Part shown: positions 26,191 through 36,809 of the stretch, in pieces
How positions within the stretch are numbered: position 1 is the first letter of the stretch
How the letters are laid out: every line of letters starts with the position of its first letter
Source of the DNA: Trichuris trichiura
Lineage: Eukaryota > Nematoda > Enoplea > Trichinellida > Trichuridae
Direction of reading: 5' to 3'
Assembly (NCBI GenBank): GCA_037903355.1
Contig: JBAJFE010000026.1
Location: forward strand, 1,178,001 to 1,242,000
DNA length: 64,000 nucleotides
The notes under the pieces: model-generated
The model's database searches: none
What the model saw: the letters and a program-made list of their open reading frames with translations, nothing else
What the model was told of the DNA's origin: nothing
Position numbers and translations under genes: made by a program

Positions 26191-28697
26191 ATGAAAGCGT
26201 TCTTTGCTGCATGCATTTGTGCATTCGCAGTTTCGGTGAGTAATTCTGCTGTTTTAAAGCCGAAAATCGATTTTTCCCTTCAGCATGGTTTCCTACGGGC
26301 GTTCGTATCAATAATTTTTATGAAATAACGAAAATAGATTTTTTGAACGCAGAACACGCATTAACGTTTGTTTAATCACAGCAGCTATTCTTACTGCTGT
26401 ATTAATATTACTTACATCAAACGATGCTATTAATATTAACATTAATAGATTATCCTGAATGCTAATGAGCTACGCCTTTTTTAGACGTATATGTTATGTT
26501 ATTATAAGTTTCCCAAAAGGTGTGCATATTTTCCAGACATAAACAGATATGCGCAGAAATGCACTGACAGCGAGGTTAGCGCTCACGTAGATGAAAAAAT
26601 TAGATTAATTGCATAGATGTTATCGTTACTGAGCATTTTCCCTTCTTCACGTTGTCTCCGTAACTTTATGTAAATTAGTTTTCTTATTGTTACTCTGTTT
26701 TTCAAATTTAATTGATTAGTTTTCTTCTCTTTGCTTCTCGACCATTGCTCGGTGTTCTGGTTGAATAATTAGCGCGTAAATTGTTTGTAAACCTTAACTT
26801 TAACTGGGTCAATGTTGGCACGTTATACGATATAGTTTTTTCTCAGCGCAGTGAATTGTATCCGTAAGAAAAACTATCCGAAAAAAAGCTGAGGCTGACC
26901 TTGAGAAATGTTAAGCCTCCATAATGGCTACGTACGAATCGCAGTTCCTTCAGTCAGGCGATTTTACCGTTTTTGGCTAATTCATTATTTTTGGAATGGT
27001 CGACAACCATTCGGTGACAAAGTGGTGAGGTTGTTTAGTGTGTTGGAATCGAGTTCAAGGAAACGGGCCGCAACGCCGCGCTGTGACAGCTTTGGGTCAC
27101 GGAATTGAAAATGTGAAAATTTTGAAATGGGTTAGAGTTACGGGAACAATGGCATGGTGGCGTTAATGAAAATGTAGCGTAGATTGATTGGCCCATAATT
27201 CTACTTGCTCTGTAATTGCGTTAAATCCATCAAACTGTATTGCGTTTGAAAATAACGCATAAAACCAGCCTATTCATATGTTGCTGTTTTAGTAACTCCT
27301 TTGCTTTAAATTCCTGACGTCCATGTAGAGTTGGCGTAAGAAGAACATCCCGCGCTGAATAATATAGAAAATTTAGTTTAGCCTTATAATTTCCTTTTCC
27401 AAAATTTTGTATATCAAATGTAGCTCTACATTTGTGATTGTTCTTTAATGCAGGTAGATGCCGGCGCGGACAATTGCACACAAACGTTTCAAATTTTTTT
27501 AACCTGCGCTGACAAACGAATGAAAGTAGGAAATGTAGAAGAACAACTAGAGGATGAATTGAACGCTGACTTTTCACGTATGGTGACACGATGCTTTTCC
27601 CCTGATGATTCGACTAAAACTCCGTATATGGACAACGCTTCAGCTTTTTCGGTTAATTGACTCCCTTTTGTTTAGACAAATGTGTCCCTTAAGGGCTTTT
27701 GAAGCAAGAAAACTTCCTTCGCGCAATGTTGAGTCGGCAACGTTTGCAGTAAACAGTTACTTGAAAAAGTTCTTCTTCGACCGTCAACCGTCAATAAAGC
27801 AATGCATACGACGAAATCTATACAACTCTTTCCCGAACTATATTAGAAGTTGCTACAAAAGAGAAATCCATGATCCAAAGGCGGAACCAGAAATTCTTCC
27901 CAACATTGATGGCGACGCATTAAATATAAGCGATGCGGTGTACGGTTGTAATATCGCTTTTATAAAAGAATGGAAAAATTATGCAAATTCTTTTCAGCCA
28001 GGAGACCTATATGACTCGCATGAATGCTTATTCGAGCATTGCCGAATGCGCTCGCGAAAGTCTTCCAAAAGCGCGTGTTACAAGCTCCTGCATTGTTAGT
28101 CCATCACCACGACTGTACAATCGTCATTGCGTTAAACTTATGGCTGGTTGTCTTTACGAAGCGTAAGTTCATAACTGATCGGTTAGACTCATTGTGACCA
28201 GCTTGTTTATAGGCTAAGTTCCACTGGACTGCCATGCATTGAAATGTTCGGTAAAACTAAAAAGGCGATGTGCAACTGCGCCTTGATGCACAGAAAAGAA
28301 ATTATGCGAAATATGTTGAAAGTAGATAAGCTGATGCGAAATGGCCTTTCTGCTGATGTTTGTAAAGCTAAGATGACAGATGCGTTAGTTTCAATCCATT
28401 TTATAATATCGAAGTTATGTTGGTTCGTCTTGTAGGCTTGACGTCTACCTTGTTACTGTGGAAATGGCGTTCCAGTCTTGTCTGCATCCAACCGATCCCG
28501 TACTTCCCGTTCGAGCTGCCCTCATAGAGGCATGCGCTAACGATTCGTCCGAATTGAAGCGTATGGACGCTGTGCAAGCAGCATTCGCGGCTCTTTCATT
28601 TTTTCAAGCTGCAATCGACCGATTCGACCGCTTCTGCCAGGCAGACTGTCCGCACGACGCATTGCTACAGATTTTGAAGAACACGAAAGGCAAATGA
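26191..28697 (+). CDS. secreted Cys-rich helical protein, unknown family
   Basis: Exon 1 (26191-26235) encodes the signal peptide MKAFFAACICAFAVS. A 1.2-kb intron follows, then exons at about 27454-27617, 27679-27942, 28006-28162, 28213-28381 and 28436-28697. All can be joined in phase to give roughly 350 residues. The mature protein has about 20 cysteines in a spaced, mostly helical pattern (DNCTQTFQIFLTCADKR; SIKQCIRRNLYNSFPNYIRS; AYSSIAECARESLP; HCVKLMAGC; DRFCQADC). This resembles nematode-restricted secreted Cys domains such as DUF19 or CPG4-like proteins, but I cannot assign it to either. A possible AATAAA lies at 28890-28895. Function unknown. Confidence 0.7.
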
Positions 28698-31162
28698 GAA
28701 TAATCGGTACTCTGAAATGTCTTAGCTTTTACAATTGAATAACTTATTTGAAAAGTGCTGCTTTTTTAGACGTATGCAAATTAAGGAAATGCGCTTGCCT
28801 CCCTAAGCGAGCTGTAAATGACTTTTTCTCAGACTACGTAACTAATCTATCAGGACGTTATCATTGCCTGTTAAGTAACGTCTAATAAGAATAAATTCTA
28901 TAATGCATTAACACGGTATAATATCTTTAGGAAGCAATACTGTATCTTTGCCGTTTCGCTGGCAAGGGAAGCAGATTGCTTCTGAGAATTATTTTTTCCT
29001 GTTGTGAAACAACTAACCATTTATTTGACTTAGTAACTTAAAATATATGATAAAATATAGGATGTTTTTTTAACGAGAATGTATACTTTTTTTATTTAGG
29101 CATGTATTTATGAAGGATTGTGAAAATGCTGACGAGCGAATCAGTACTATCTCGAATGCTCCAAACTTTCTACTTTGTATAAGTGCTTACAATATGAAAA
29201 ACGAGCCTAAATATGAAAACTTAATATATGCTGTTCGCCATTATGCTTTTCATGTGGTTTAGTATCACGTCCTTGAGCATTTGCAACGAAGCGTTGTAGT
29301 CGGCAGCCGTTCTTTGCTTAAAACTAGAAATGCCAACTCGTCTCTCGTCTTGAACATAATGCACCCGTCAACGGTTTTAAGAGTTAGGATGTCTTGAAGA
29401 ACCAACAAATTGTCGTTTTCTGGTAAGAGAAATTTGAGTACGTTGAAGTAGTCTGCAAATAACAATGCTGAAATGGGTTTTTGTTAAAACGCTTCGAAAC
29501 TCCGTTGAAAAGTCTTTATTACGGAGTAAGTCCCGTTTAATGTACAATAAAATCTTGAACTCCGGAGCTTTCAGGTCACTCGAGACCCGTTTTCAGCGGT
29601 CATTAATTTTGAATATTCACTACTCCGTAATAAAGACTTTTCATTATGAAAACATACTGTCCCGTACCAAGAAATCACATCTTAGAAACTCCATTGGTAT
29701 TTCTCCAAAAAGAAGGGTTGATAACAATGCACGATAGTGTGTACGTTTGAAATTAGGCGGAGTCTGCCGAAAGCGTTTTTTCTAATAATTAGTTGATTAA
29801 TCGTTTTGTATGTTGCTCTCTGCTTTCGCATTTATTTAGGAGCCGACCTTTCCGCCGAAAAAAATGAAGGAAAGCATTCAGGCAATAATCAAGTTCAAAC
29901 CGATTTTACTATAGTGTGACGCGAAGATATAGTGCGGAAGAAAAAGGTAACTGATAAATCGTTAGTTCAACTTAAGTTGGCCCTATTAGCGTTCGTCAGA
30001 TCTGCAAACGAGATATCAGTTAAGGGAACTGTCAGAATATTTCTAAGTTGTAAACATCATTTTGACAATGTTGACTTGATGAACTTATTGCTCCATTTGG
30101 CGCTATTTTTTTATTGAAATAATTAGTTTCCTAATTAGCTAACGGCAGACACTTGGTAAGCATTTACATGCATTATGTTTGCGTGTTTCCTATTTCGTAA
30201 AATATAGGATACTTCTTAGCGGCTAGGTAGATTTTCATATTCATATTCGCGGTGTTACACTGGGCGAATTTATTTTTGCGAAAATATTCAAAACTTTTAT
30301 AATTCACCTTATTCCGTCTTCAGCGCCTTGATTATGGAACGTAACCAGAAATACTTTGCATGTTTTATTGGGCCATTTGCATTTTAAAATATGGTTTGCA
30401 ATGTGCGCAATTTACTTCTGCGTGGTAAACTGATTAACGATTCAGGTAGCAATATCTTATGATAATCTCTGAGAACGTAAAGACTGTCCTTCTATTCCGA
30501 GCTATATAAACGTGTTAAAGAGAAGAACCTAACGAAGCGTTACATCATATGAAACAATTTCCGAAAACATTTCAGCCACTGTAACGTGTTTATGACCATT
30601 GGAAGAAAGCGGTTTCAACTCCTTTGCGTCGCTTTGTAATTCTCAATAATGAGTAATCGTTTTCCTGTGAGCGCCGTAGCCATTATTTTAAGCATAGCTG
30701 CAAGGTAGTTGACGGTGAAAGCTTACGGTCTCTCTGTCACATATTTCCTAACGTTATTTTTCTTTTGCACGAGCTGTATAGCAAAGCTGAAACATTTGAG
30801 AAAGTAATGTTGTCACAAAAAGCCTTTTAGTAAGTGGCGGAAAGAGCGAATATCCATTTGAAGATTCCGTCACAAATGGACCCATTAACTGCCAATCATA
30901 GGTTTACGTTGAAAAGACCATTTAACGTCTTTGCTCGCGACCTGAGCACGTTAGCATAATGCAGTAATTGTTAAGGACAGGCCAGCAAGGGCAAAAGCGA
31001 TTGTTCTGCACAATTTTCCTTAGGCGCTGTTATTGTCCTGTTTTTGTCGTTCAAACTTGTAGCTCCATTTTGTATTCTGATTCACTCTGTTTTGAAATCA
31101 CTGCATCCGCTTTGGAAAGGCGCCATAAAACGTCTTTCGATTTGGATAATCGTCTAGTAGGT
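28698..31162. other. intergenic, AT-rich, one fold-back insertion
   Basis: 2.4 kb without a convincing gene. It contains the fold-back element at 29508-29684, described separately. Short open frames here have no family features. The last 200 bp before 31163 are open in the channel's frame but lack an ATG. The TAG just before the ATG could be a 5'-UTR or spliced-leader acceptor. Confidence 0.45.
29508..29684 (-). mobile_element. fold-back insertion with 12-bp target-site duplication
   Basis: Perfect 23-bp inverted arms (29506-29528 and 29621-29643, core CTTTATTACGGAG) flank a segment with a hammerhead-like core on the minus strand (29560-29599). The right end carries TGTCCCGTACCAAG, the reverse of CTTGGTACGGGACA, which also starts the insertions at 49.07 and 53.35 kb. 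The insertion is bracketed by GAAACTCCGTTG (29496-29507) and GAAACTCCATTG (29685-29696), a near-perfect target-site duplication. Confidence 0.75.
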
Positions 31163-32887
31163 ATGACTGACAAAGACGGCCCAGCAGCTTCTCCTAACGG
31201 GTACATCCCGACCACGCCACGGCAAAGGCACTCAACGTGTAAGTCAGACTCAAATTTAAAAAAGGACTTGAACGGAAAACAAACGGCCGAAAAGGTGGAA
31301 CGCAACAGCGCCATTTCCAAGGTGGACAACAGCTTCAAGGAGCTAAACCTATCTGGCATTCAGGAATATTCAAAATCGAATACCAGGTACGGAAAACTGT
31401 TCTGGATTATTCTGATCATAATTGCCATAGCCGGCTCGTGCTATGAAGTTTACAAAATATTGGACCATTACTACAACTGCCCTATTGTAACCGAATGGTC
31501 GGTTAAGGCAACCAGAGCTATCGAATTTCCTAAAATTGAAATTTGTCTTCCTACTTCCATAGGCAGAAAAAAGATGGAAGAAGATCCTGTTGCGGTCGCA
31601 ATTGCTATGGCTATGAAGGAAAAGCTTCTGTACACTAATCTTGGTAGGACTACTGCTAGAGCTAAGCGCTCTTCAATAGTTACAGAAGATGGCAGTAGTG
31701 AATGGAGCATGCTTGAGAACGTCGCTGATGCCCTGTCCTCTGACGGTGTCAGATGGAAACGAAGTCTGTTATCTGGCAAGAACGAATCTTTCCATGAAAT
31801 CATTGAGAACATGCCACCAGAAATGGTTTACCAGCATTTCATGAACCTTAGCTTTACAGTTGAAGACGTATTTCTTGACTGCGTCTTTCGGGATACTATG
31901 CTTCGACAGTTGAAATGTCGCGACGTTGTAACAGAGGTGCTCAACCCGAACTGGGGAAAATGTTTTGTTGTATCTGTAGGGGAAAGGAAGCAGCACGTTC
32001 CAGGCCAAGGTCTTGTTCTCGTACTGAATGCTCAAAATCAAAACTATCCCGTTACGAAGGGCTTAATTCCCAAAGTTGAAGGGCTTATTTTGAGCATTCA
32101 CCACGATTACACTCCTTACAGTTTCAACTATTTCAACATACCAACGGCAATGTATACGAGACTTGGCTTGCAAGCGGAATTTCACGAGTATTTGGATGTG
32201 AACAGCGGACCAAAGGCGCAACCTTGTGTATCAGATGATGAAAAAAACTTTACCGTACTCAATGTGAACTATACGGTGGCTGGATGTCAGATGGATTGCT
32301 TCCAAGCACTAACGTTACGCGAGTGTGGCTGTTTAGTTATGCAGGATACGCGGCTAGTTCTACCCGAAGCCATGCGGAAGGCGCGATTCTGTTCAAGAAA
32401 TGACGTCATCGAGTGCGTAAACAACAGAGTAACAAATTCGAACGACACGCAAGCTGAGTACGAAGAATGTTGTGACAAATGCCATACCGCGTGTTCACTA
32501 TGGAACTACAATGTTCAAGCGAGCTCTATGGGTCTGTACGCGCCCAGTTTTGACTTCTTGTCTAACTACAATTTGTCCCTTGAAAGTCTCGTATACTTGC
32601 AAGTTGCCCACACTAGCCTGGAATATACAAAAGTTGGCCAAGAATGGGCAACTGAAATTGACAACCTTATTGCCGATTTCGGTGGTCAAGTTGGCCTTTG
32701 GATCGGCGGAAATCTGATCACGTTCATACAAATACCTCTTCTTTTACTCATATTTTCGTCCATTTCCTTGTACGAGCGCTTCAAAGGTATGCGAAAAGTA
32801 CGTCGAGCGATTAGTCAGCGTCAAAACTTGTGGTCAACAATCATCGATGCCGAAAGAGGAGGCACCCAGCAGAAGTCTGTGGATTAA
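31163..32887 (+). CDS. DEG/ENaC-family ion channel subunit with altered pore motif
   Basis: A single-exon frame of 574 residues from the ATG at 31163 (MTDKDG). The family forms trimeric amiloride-sensitive sodium channels gated by acid, peptides or force. Seen here: cytoplasmic tail; TM1 LFWIILIIIAIAGSCYEVY; post-TM1 FPKIEICLPTS; a finger-region insertion with RAKR and RWKR sites; WGKCFVV; the palm/thumb Cys cluster (CQMDCFQALTLRECGC, YEECCDKCHTACSLWNY); pre-TM2 DFGGQVG; and TM2 LWIGGNLITFIQIPLLLLIF. The usual G-x-S selectivity filter followed by an acidic residue reads G-G-N..Q here. All other landmarks are intact, so this looks like real divergence. AATAAA lies at 32998-33003. Confidence 0.92.
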   Translation: MTDKDGPAASPNGYIPTTPRQRHSTCKSDSNLKKDLNGKQTAEKVERNSAISKVDNSFKELNLSGIQEYSKSNTRYGKLFWIILIIIAIAGSCYEVYKILDHYYNCPIVTEWSVKATRAIEFPKIEICLPTSIGRKKMEEDPVAVAIAMAMKEKLLYTNLGRTTARAKRSSIVTEDGSSEWSMLENVADALSSDGVRWKRSLLSGKNESFHEIIENMPPEMVYQHFMNLSFTVEDVFLDCVFRDTMLRQLKCRDVVTEVLNPNWGKCFVVSVGERKQHVPGQGLVLVLNAQNQNYPVTKGLIPKVEGLILSIHHDYTPYSFNYFNIPTAMYTRLGLQAEFHEYLDVNSGPKAQPCVSDDEKNFTVLNVNYTVAGCQMDCFQALTLRECGCLVMQDTRLVLPEAMRKARFCSRNDVIECVNNRVTNSNDTQAEYEECCDKCHTACSLWNYNVQASSMGLYAPSFDFLSNYNLSLESLVYLQVAHTSLEYTKVGQEWATEIDNLIADFGGQVGLWIGGNLITFIQIPLLLLIFSSISLYERFKGMRKVRRAISQRQNLWSTIIDAERGGTQQKSVD

Positions 32888-34869
32888 CTCGTGCGGGAGA
32901 ACTGCCTTCCCTGTTCAACGGATCGTACTATTATTAAGGTTCTTCCTCTTATTGTAATCATCATGCAAAGCTTGCTTTTAATTTTTTTAATTAATGGAAT
33001 AAAGCAGCTTTATTAATATTTGTTAGCGTTTCATCCTTTGTCAGACAAAGCATACTTTCCCATCGTTGACAAGTTTATTTGGACGAAAAAGAATTTTACG
33101 CTTTTTCAGGTTACCGACGAAGAAAAACAAGGTCATCTCCATTAACGTTTAATGACAGCTTTTCAGTTCAAATAACAAGGCAAGTACAGGATGAGCATTT
33201 CTATATGCAATAGTTCATGTGGTTCTTTTTGTGTAACTTTTATCAACGGAAGAATGTTCTTATGAACCTTAGTTTATAAGATATCATCGCGCTATTGAAT
33301 AATTGCCCTTTTTATAATGTTGAGATTGAAGCGGCGAACGGTTCTAGACTGCAGAAAATTGTTTTCATTTTTACGTTTTTTAAAAAATGGAGTCAGCCTA
33401 AAATTTTCAGCTCGCCTATGAGACTACGCAACGATGTGCACTTAGATCTGCTTGTGATATATCATGTTTTAAAAATGTTCTTGTTTTAGCTTGGGTCGCA
33501 CAGTCATTTTTAAAATTTTTATTCGTCATTTATACATTGACGCATTTATTTCCATTTGACAGAACAACTGTATGCAGTCACAGCTTCAGTTAATGCTTGA
33601 TTGTTTTACGCTGCCAAGCGGAGGCAGATTTAAATTTCAATGACGTCATGTTTTTAAAAGTTGACAATGCAGCATTACAGCCAGTTTTAATCGACCTAAA
33701 ATAGTCAAATTGATGCTTTGAATTTGGAAAACACCTCAATAAGATAATACCTGCTTAGTGTATCTGAAAAAAGAGGCAAGGTCCACTTTTTAAGACGTTT
33801 GATGAGAAATCTTTTTTTTATTAGTAGCAAAGCCATTGGAACCGCGTTTAACTTGTTCGGCAGCGATTATGTGAACCTGGTAAAATTCAAGCAAGTAAAT
33901 CCAGCTGTGAAAGAATGCATTTTTCTGTTTTTCACAAGGGCATCTTAGGAGTTACGTGTAACTTGTACTTCATCTCGTACCGGCTTATTTAGGCTGCAGT
34001 GTCGAAGAGCTCAAGATACCATAAACATTTATTTGCGACGTATCCCATTGATCTCATCTAAAGTAATTTATTCATTTGTGTGTTTGATCTTCTACGGTTT
34101 TTGCTTAAGATTAGAAAAACGAAAGTAGAATGTGAGAGGCAAATTATTTCCACTTCTTTTTTAATGAAAAAATTAGTGCCAACCTACGTTCCCATTTGAG
34201 AAGTCTTTAATGCGTTTTTTGACTTATCCACTGGTTATTATTGCTTCATATGTGTTGGTCTTACTTTCTTTATTGTAACCTTCGAAATTCTAACTTGGTT
34301 TATTCGAATATCAGGAAACAATGTTTCACATGAATTTTCATATTTTCCACACCAGACATGTTTCCTATGAATTTGAGAAATTAAGATGAGAACAAGTGGA
34401 CAACCAGAAATGGTTTACGCTTGAAGATAAGGAAAATGACCAACAAAAAACACATTAACGTACTTGCCCTAACACTATGTCTCCTCTTGTCCATTTAATG
34501 ATGTATTCCTCAAAATATAGAAAAGATTTCATCGTACGTTTACAGCTGGTTTTTCTCATTATGGAAATTTGAACAGTACGTTGTCAATATGCTGCGTGCG
34601 GAAAGTTTCTTTTACTTTCCTGCGCAACAAAACTGCTTTCTCAGTTGTACACCGTTGCTGCAAACTTCATTGTCTCTCCAAATGTTGAGAAATTAAGGAC
34701 CGCTCCAACGATTCGCAGAAAGTTTGTAAGAATAAGGGCCTTGTGGTAAACATGAAGATTACATTCTATGTTAAGATATGAACTTCATCTATCGAACTGT
34801 TTTTCGAATAGCTTTACTTTTGAAGAGCTATTTGCCACCTGTCTTGGTAATAGAGCATCTAATCTCATA
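32888..34869. other. 3' region of channel gene and gene-free DNA
   Basis: The AATAAA at 32998-33003 is the likely poly(A) signal of the DEG/ENaC gene. The rest is AT-rich with no coding or repeat structure that I can support. Confidence 0.45.
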
Positions 34870-35325
34870 GCGACATACTCAAGTTTTCTTCACTGAACTC
34901 TTTATAAAACTATGAATTCCCCTTTTACAAACGTTACAGACCGTCCATTTAGTTAATCAGTTTTAAACTTCGCTATACACCCTTTTTTGGCACTGCACTT
35001 TATTCAGGAATTTTTGAAAAAGTACTTTATTAACTGCATTAGCACCATTACAAGTGTGTTGCCTTAATAAAATTTTACTCGTAAATTGGTTTAACGAATA
35101 CGGTAAAGGCTGCTTAGACATGGCTTTTAATTTTATCAGCAGAGAAATAGGTTCAGAGATTATCAATTGGCAGCGAGCCAAATGTAGATAAGTTTTACTG
35201 ATAAAACGCAACCTCGCTCGCAAGTCGACATTTTGCCTCGAGGAATAGCCGTTAAACGCGCAGTCAGTAACATCATTTCGCGAGGTTAAACAAACATTAT
35301 CATCCAATGATAACCTTATCTTCAT

Positions 35326-35466
35326 TTGACCCGTTTTCGTGCTACCACGTCAGCGCCGTACAGTGAAGCCGTTGCGTTAGCGCTGAACAGTCGAACGAAA
35401 CAACATGAGAGGCTGCATTGGAGCATCATCGACCGTAGTGGCAATTTCGACGCTCCAGAAGATAAA
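35326..35466 (+). other. exon-like segment A (left arm) with perfect donor
   Basis: An open frame of 47 codons (TRFRATTSAPYSEAVALALN..., ending SGNFDAPEDK) runs directly into GTAAGT. The reverse-strand copy at 48634-48774 has the same frame and donor, with only five codon changes, three of them silent. Similarity drops sharply right after the GTAAGT, as expected for an exon-intron border. No ATG starts the frame, so it is either an internal exon or non-coding. Confidence 0.45.
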
Positions 35467-36463
35467 GTAAGTGTGACAATTGTTTTAATATCGTTTTCAA
35501 TCACTTTCCAATGCGTATACTTGTGCAATTCGCGCTCTTGCTGTGCAACGTAAACATGTGACAATCTTAGCTCCCAGCCGCATGCGCATTCATCTATGTT
35601 GCAACGCAGCCGTAAATCGTAACTTGCAAATTGAGATACCGTTACGCGTATGCAGCATCTCCGCTTATGGAAAGCGAAGAAACATTTACGCACATAAACA
35701 ATAGCCTCGCGAAAATTGGTCGTACTGAAAATATTCTTCATAGTAATTGCGCGCATTGTCACCTTAGCGAACAGCGATACCAATCTTTTCGTACATTAAT
35801 GACAAAGTTGAACGTTCCATGAGAAAACGTACTGATATCTCGGAGGTTGATTAGCTATACAACCAAGAACATGGACAACTGCGTCGCAACCTGTTCAAGT
35901 CCAATCTCCTTCATTTATGATGCATGAATAATGTGCACATGGCTAACTTGTCCATATTCCGTCCATTGGATCTGACGCTCAACATTCTCGGTGATGTCTT
36001 TTCCGACTAACCTCAGCAATCATGAAGACAAAGAAACTATACTTTCCCAATTGTTTTTATGCTTGAACATGACAGCACCTAACGGTTTCCAGGCTTAACA
36101 GACAAAGAAATGCTTCACAGTGGACAGCTGCACACAGCTCATGCACTAACTTGTTTTAGTAGTACAATATTCTGATTTGGACCGTTTCCTTTACTCTCCA
36201 TTCAGCAGAACTCTGTGGCAAAGTTTGGTTCTCTTTTAGCAATGCTTAAACATAGCATGGACATGTCAATCTTTTGCAGCAGAACGATTTACCCAACAGA
36301 CGGTTGACTGAAATGGACTGCTTATTGCATTTTCGGTGTAGTAGCACAACAAGTAGAATGTTGCGTGGGACAAAGCTTTCCATTCTCAAAAAAGCATTTC
36401 ATTCTTTGCTCAGTAAACGTTATACAGAGAAGTATCACTAATTAAACGTTACGGGAAGAAAGA

Positions 36464-36535
36464 ATGTACATCATTCGCTTCTCCAAGGGAGCAAAACCGA
36501 CCAACTTTGACATTCTCGACGCTCCCGAAGGTGAA
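36464..36535 (+). other. exon-like segment C (left arm)
   Basis: An ATG-led frame of 24 codons ends TNFDILDAPEGE and runs into GTAAGT in phase 0. The last residues echo segment A (NFDAPEDK), which suggests duplicated exons. The counterpart at 47714 on the minus strand keeps TNFDVFDAPEGE and the donor but has a one-base shift upstream. Confidence 0.4.
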
Positions 36536-36590
36536 GTAAGTCCATCAATTTCCTCATTACATTTTTAAATTCGTTTTGTTAACGACTATA

Positions 36591-36809
36591 CAGTTATTTC
36601 GTGGTTGTTTTTCGGTTCACGGATTTCGCCCGTTTGATGTGTTTGGAAATAGGCTTCAAAACGCCCTGCCAGCGAATAGATGAGCAAATTGTTCTGTATT
36701 TTCTCTGACAATTTGCTCATCCGTTCGCTGGCAGAGCATTTTGAAGTCTGCTTATGGATACATCAAACAGGCCAATTCCGTGAACTGAAGATCAACTATG
36801 AAATAACTT
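36591..36809. repeat. palindromic MITE-like hairpin
   Basis: Two arms of about 95 bp pair around a 14-nt loop at about 36696-36709. The inner parts match best (GACAATTTGCTCATC and GATGAGCAAATTGT, CGCTGGCAG and CTGCCAGCG). The outer ends are AGTTATTTC and GAAATAACT. It lies just inside the inner edge of the left arm of the giant inverted duplication and has no counterpart near the other arm. Non-coding. Confidence 0.75.

Larger units (their letters stand above)
34870..36570 (+). repeat. left arm of giant inverted duplication
   Basis: This 1.7-kb stretch is collinear, in reverse complement, with 47690-49520. Similarity is very high around 35180-35466 (about 95% by eye), falls to roughly 60-70% in the middle, and rises again near 36464-36560. 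It keeps the uninterrupted site CATTACAAGTGTGTTG (35047-35062), which in the other arm is split by an insertion. No protein family was recognised. Confidence 0.8.
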
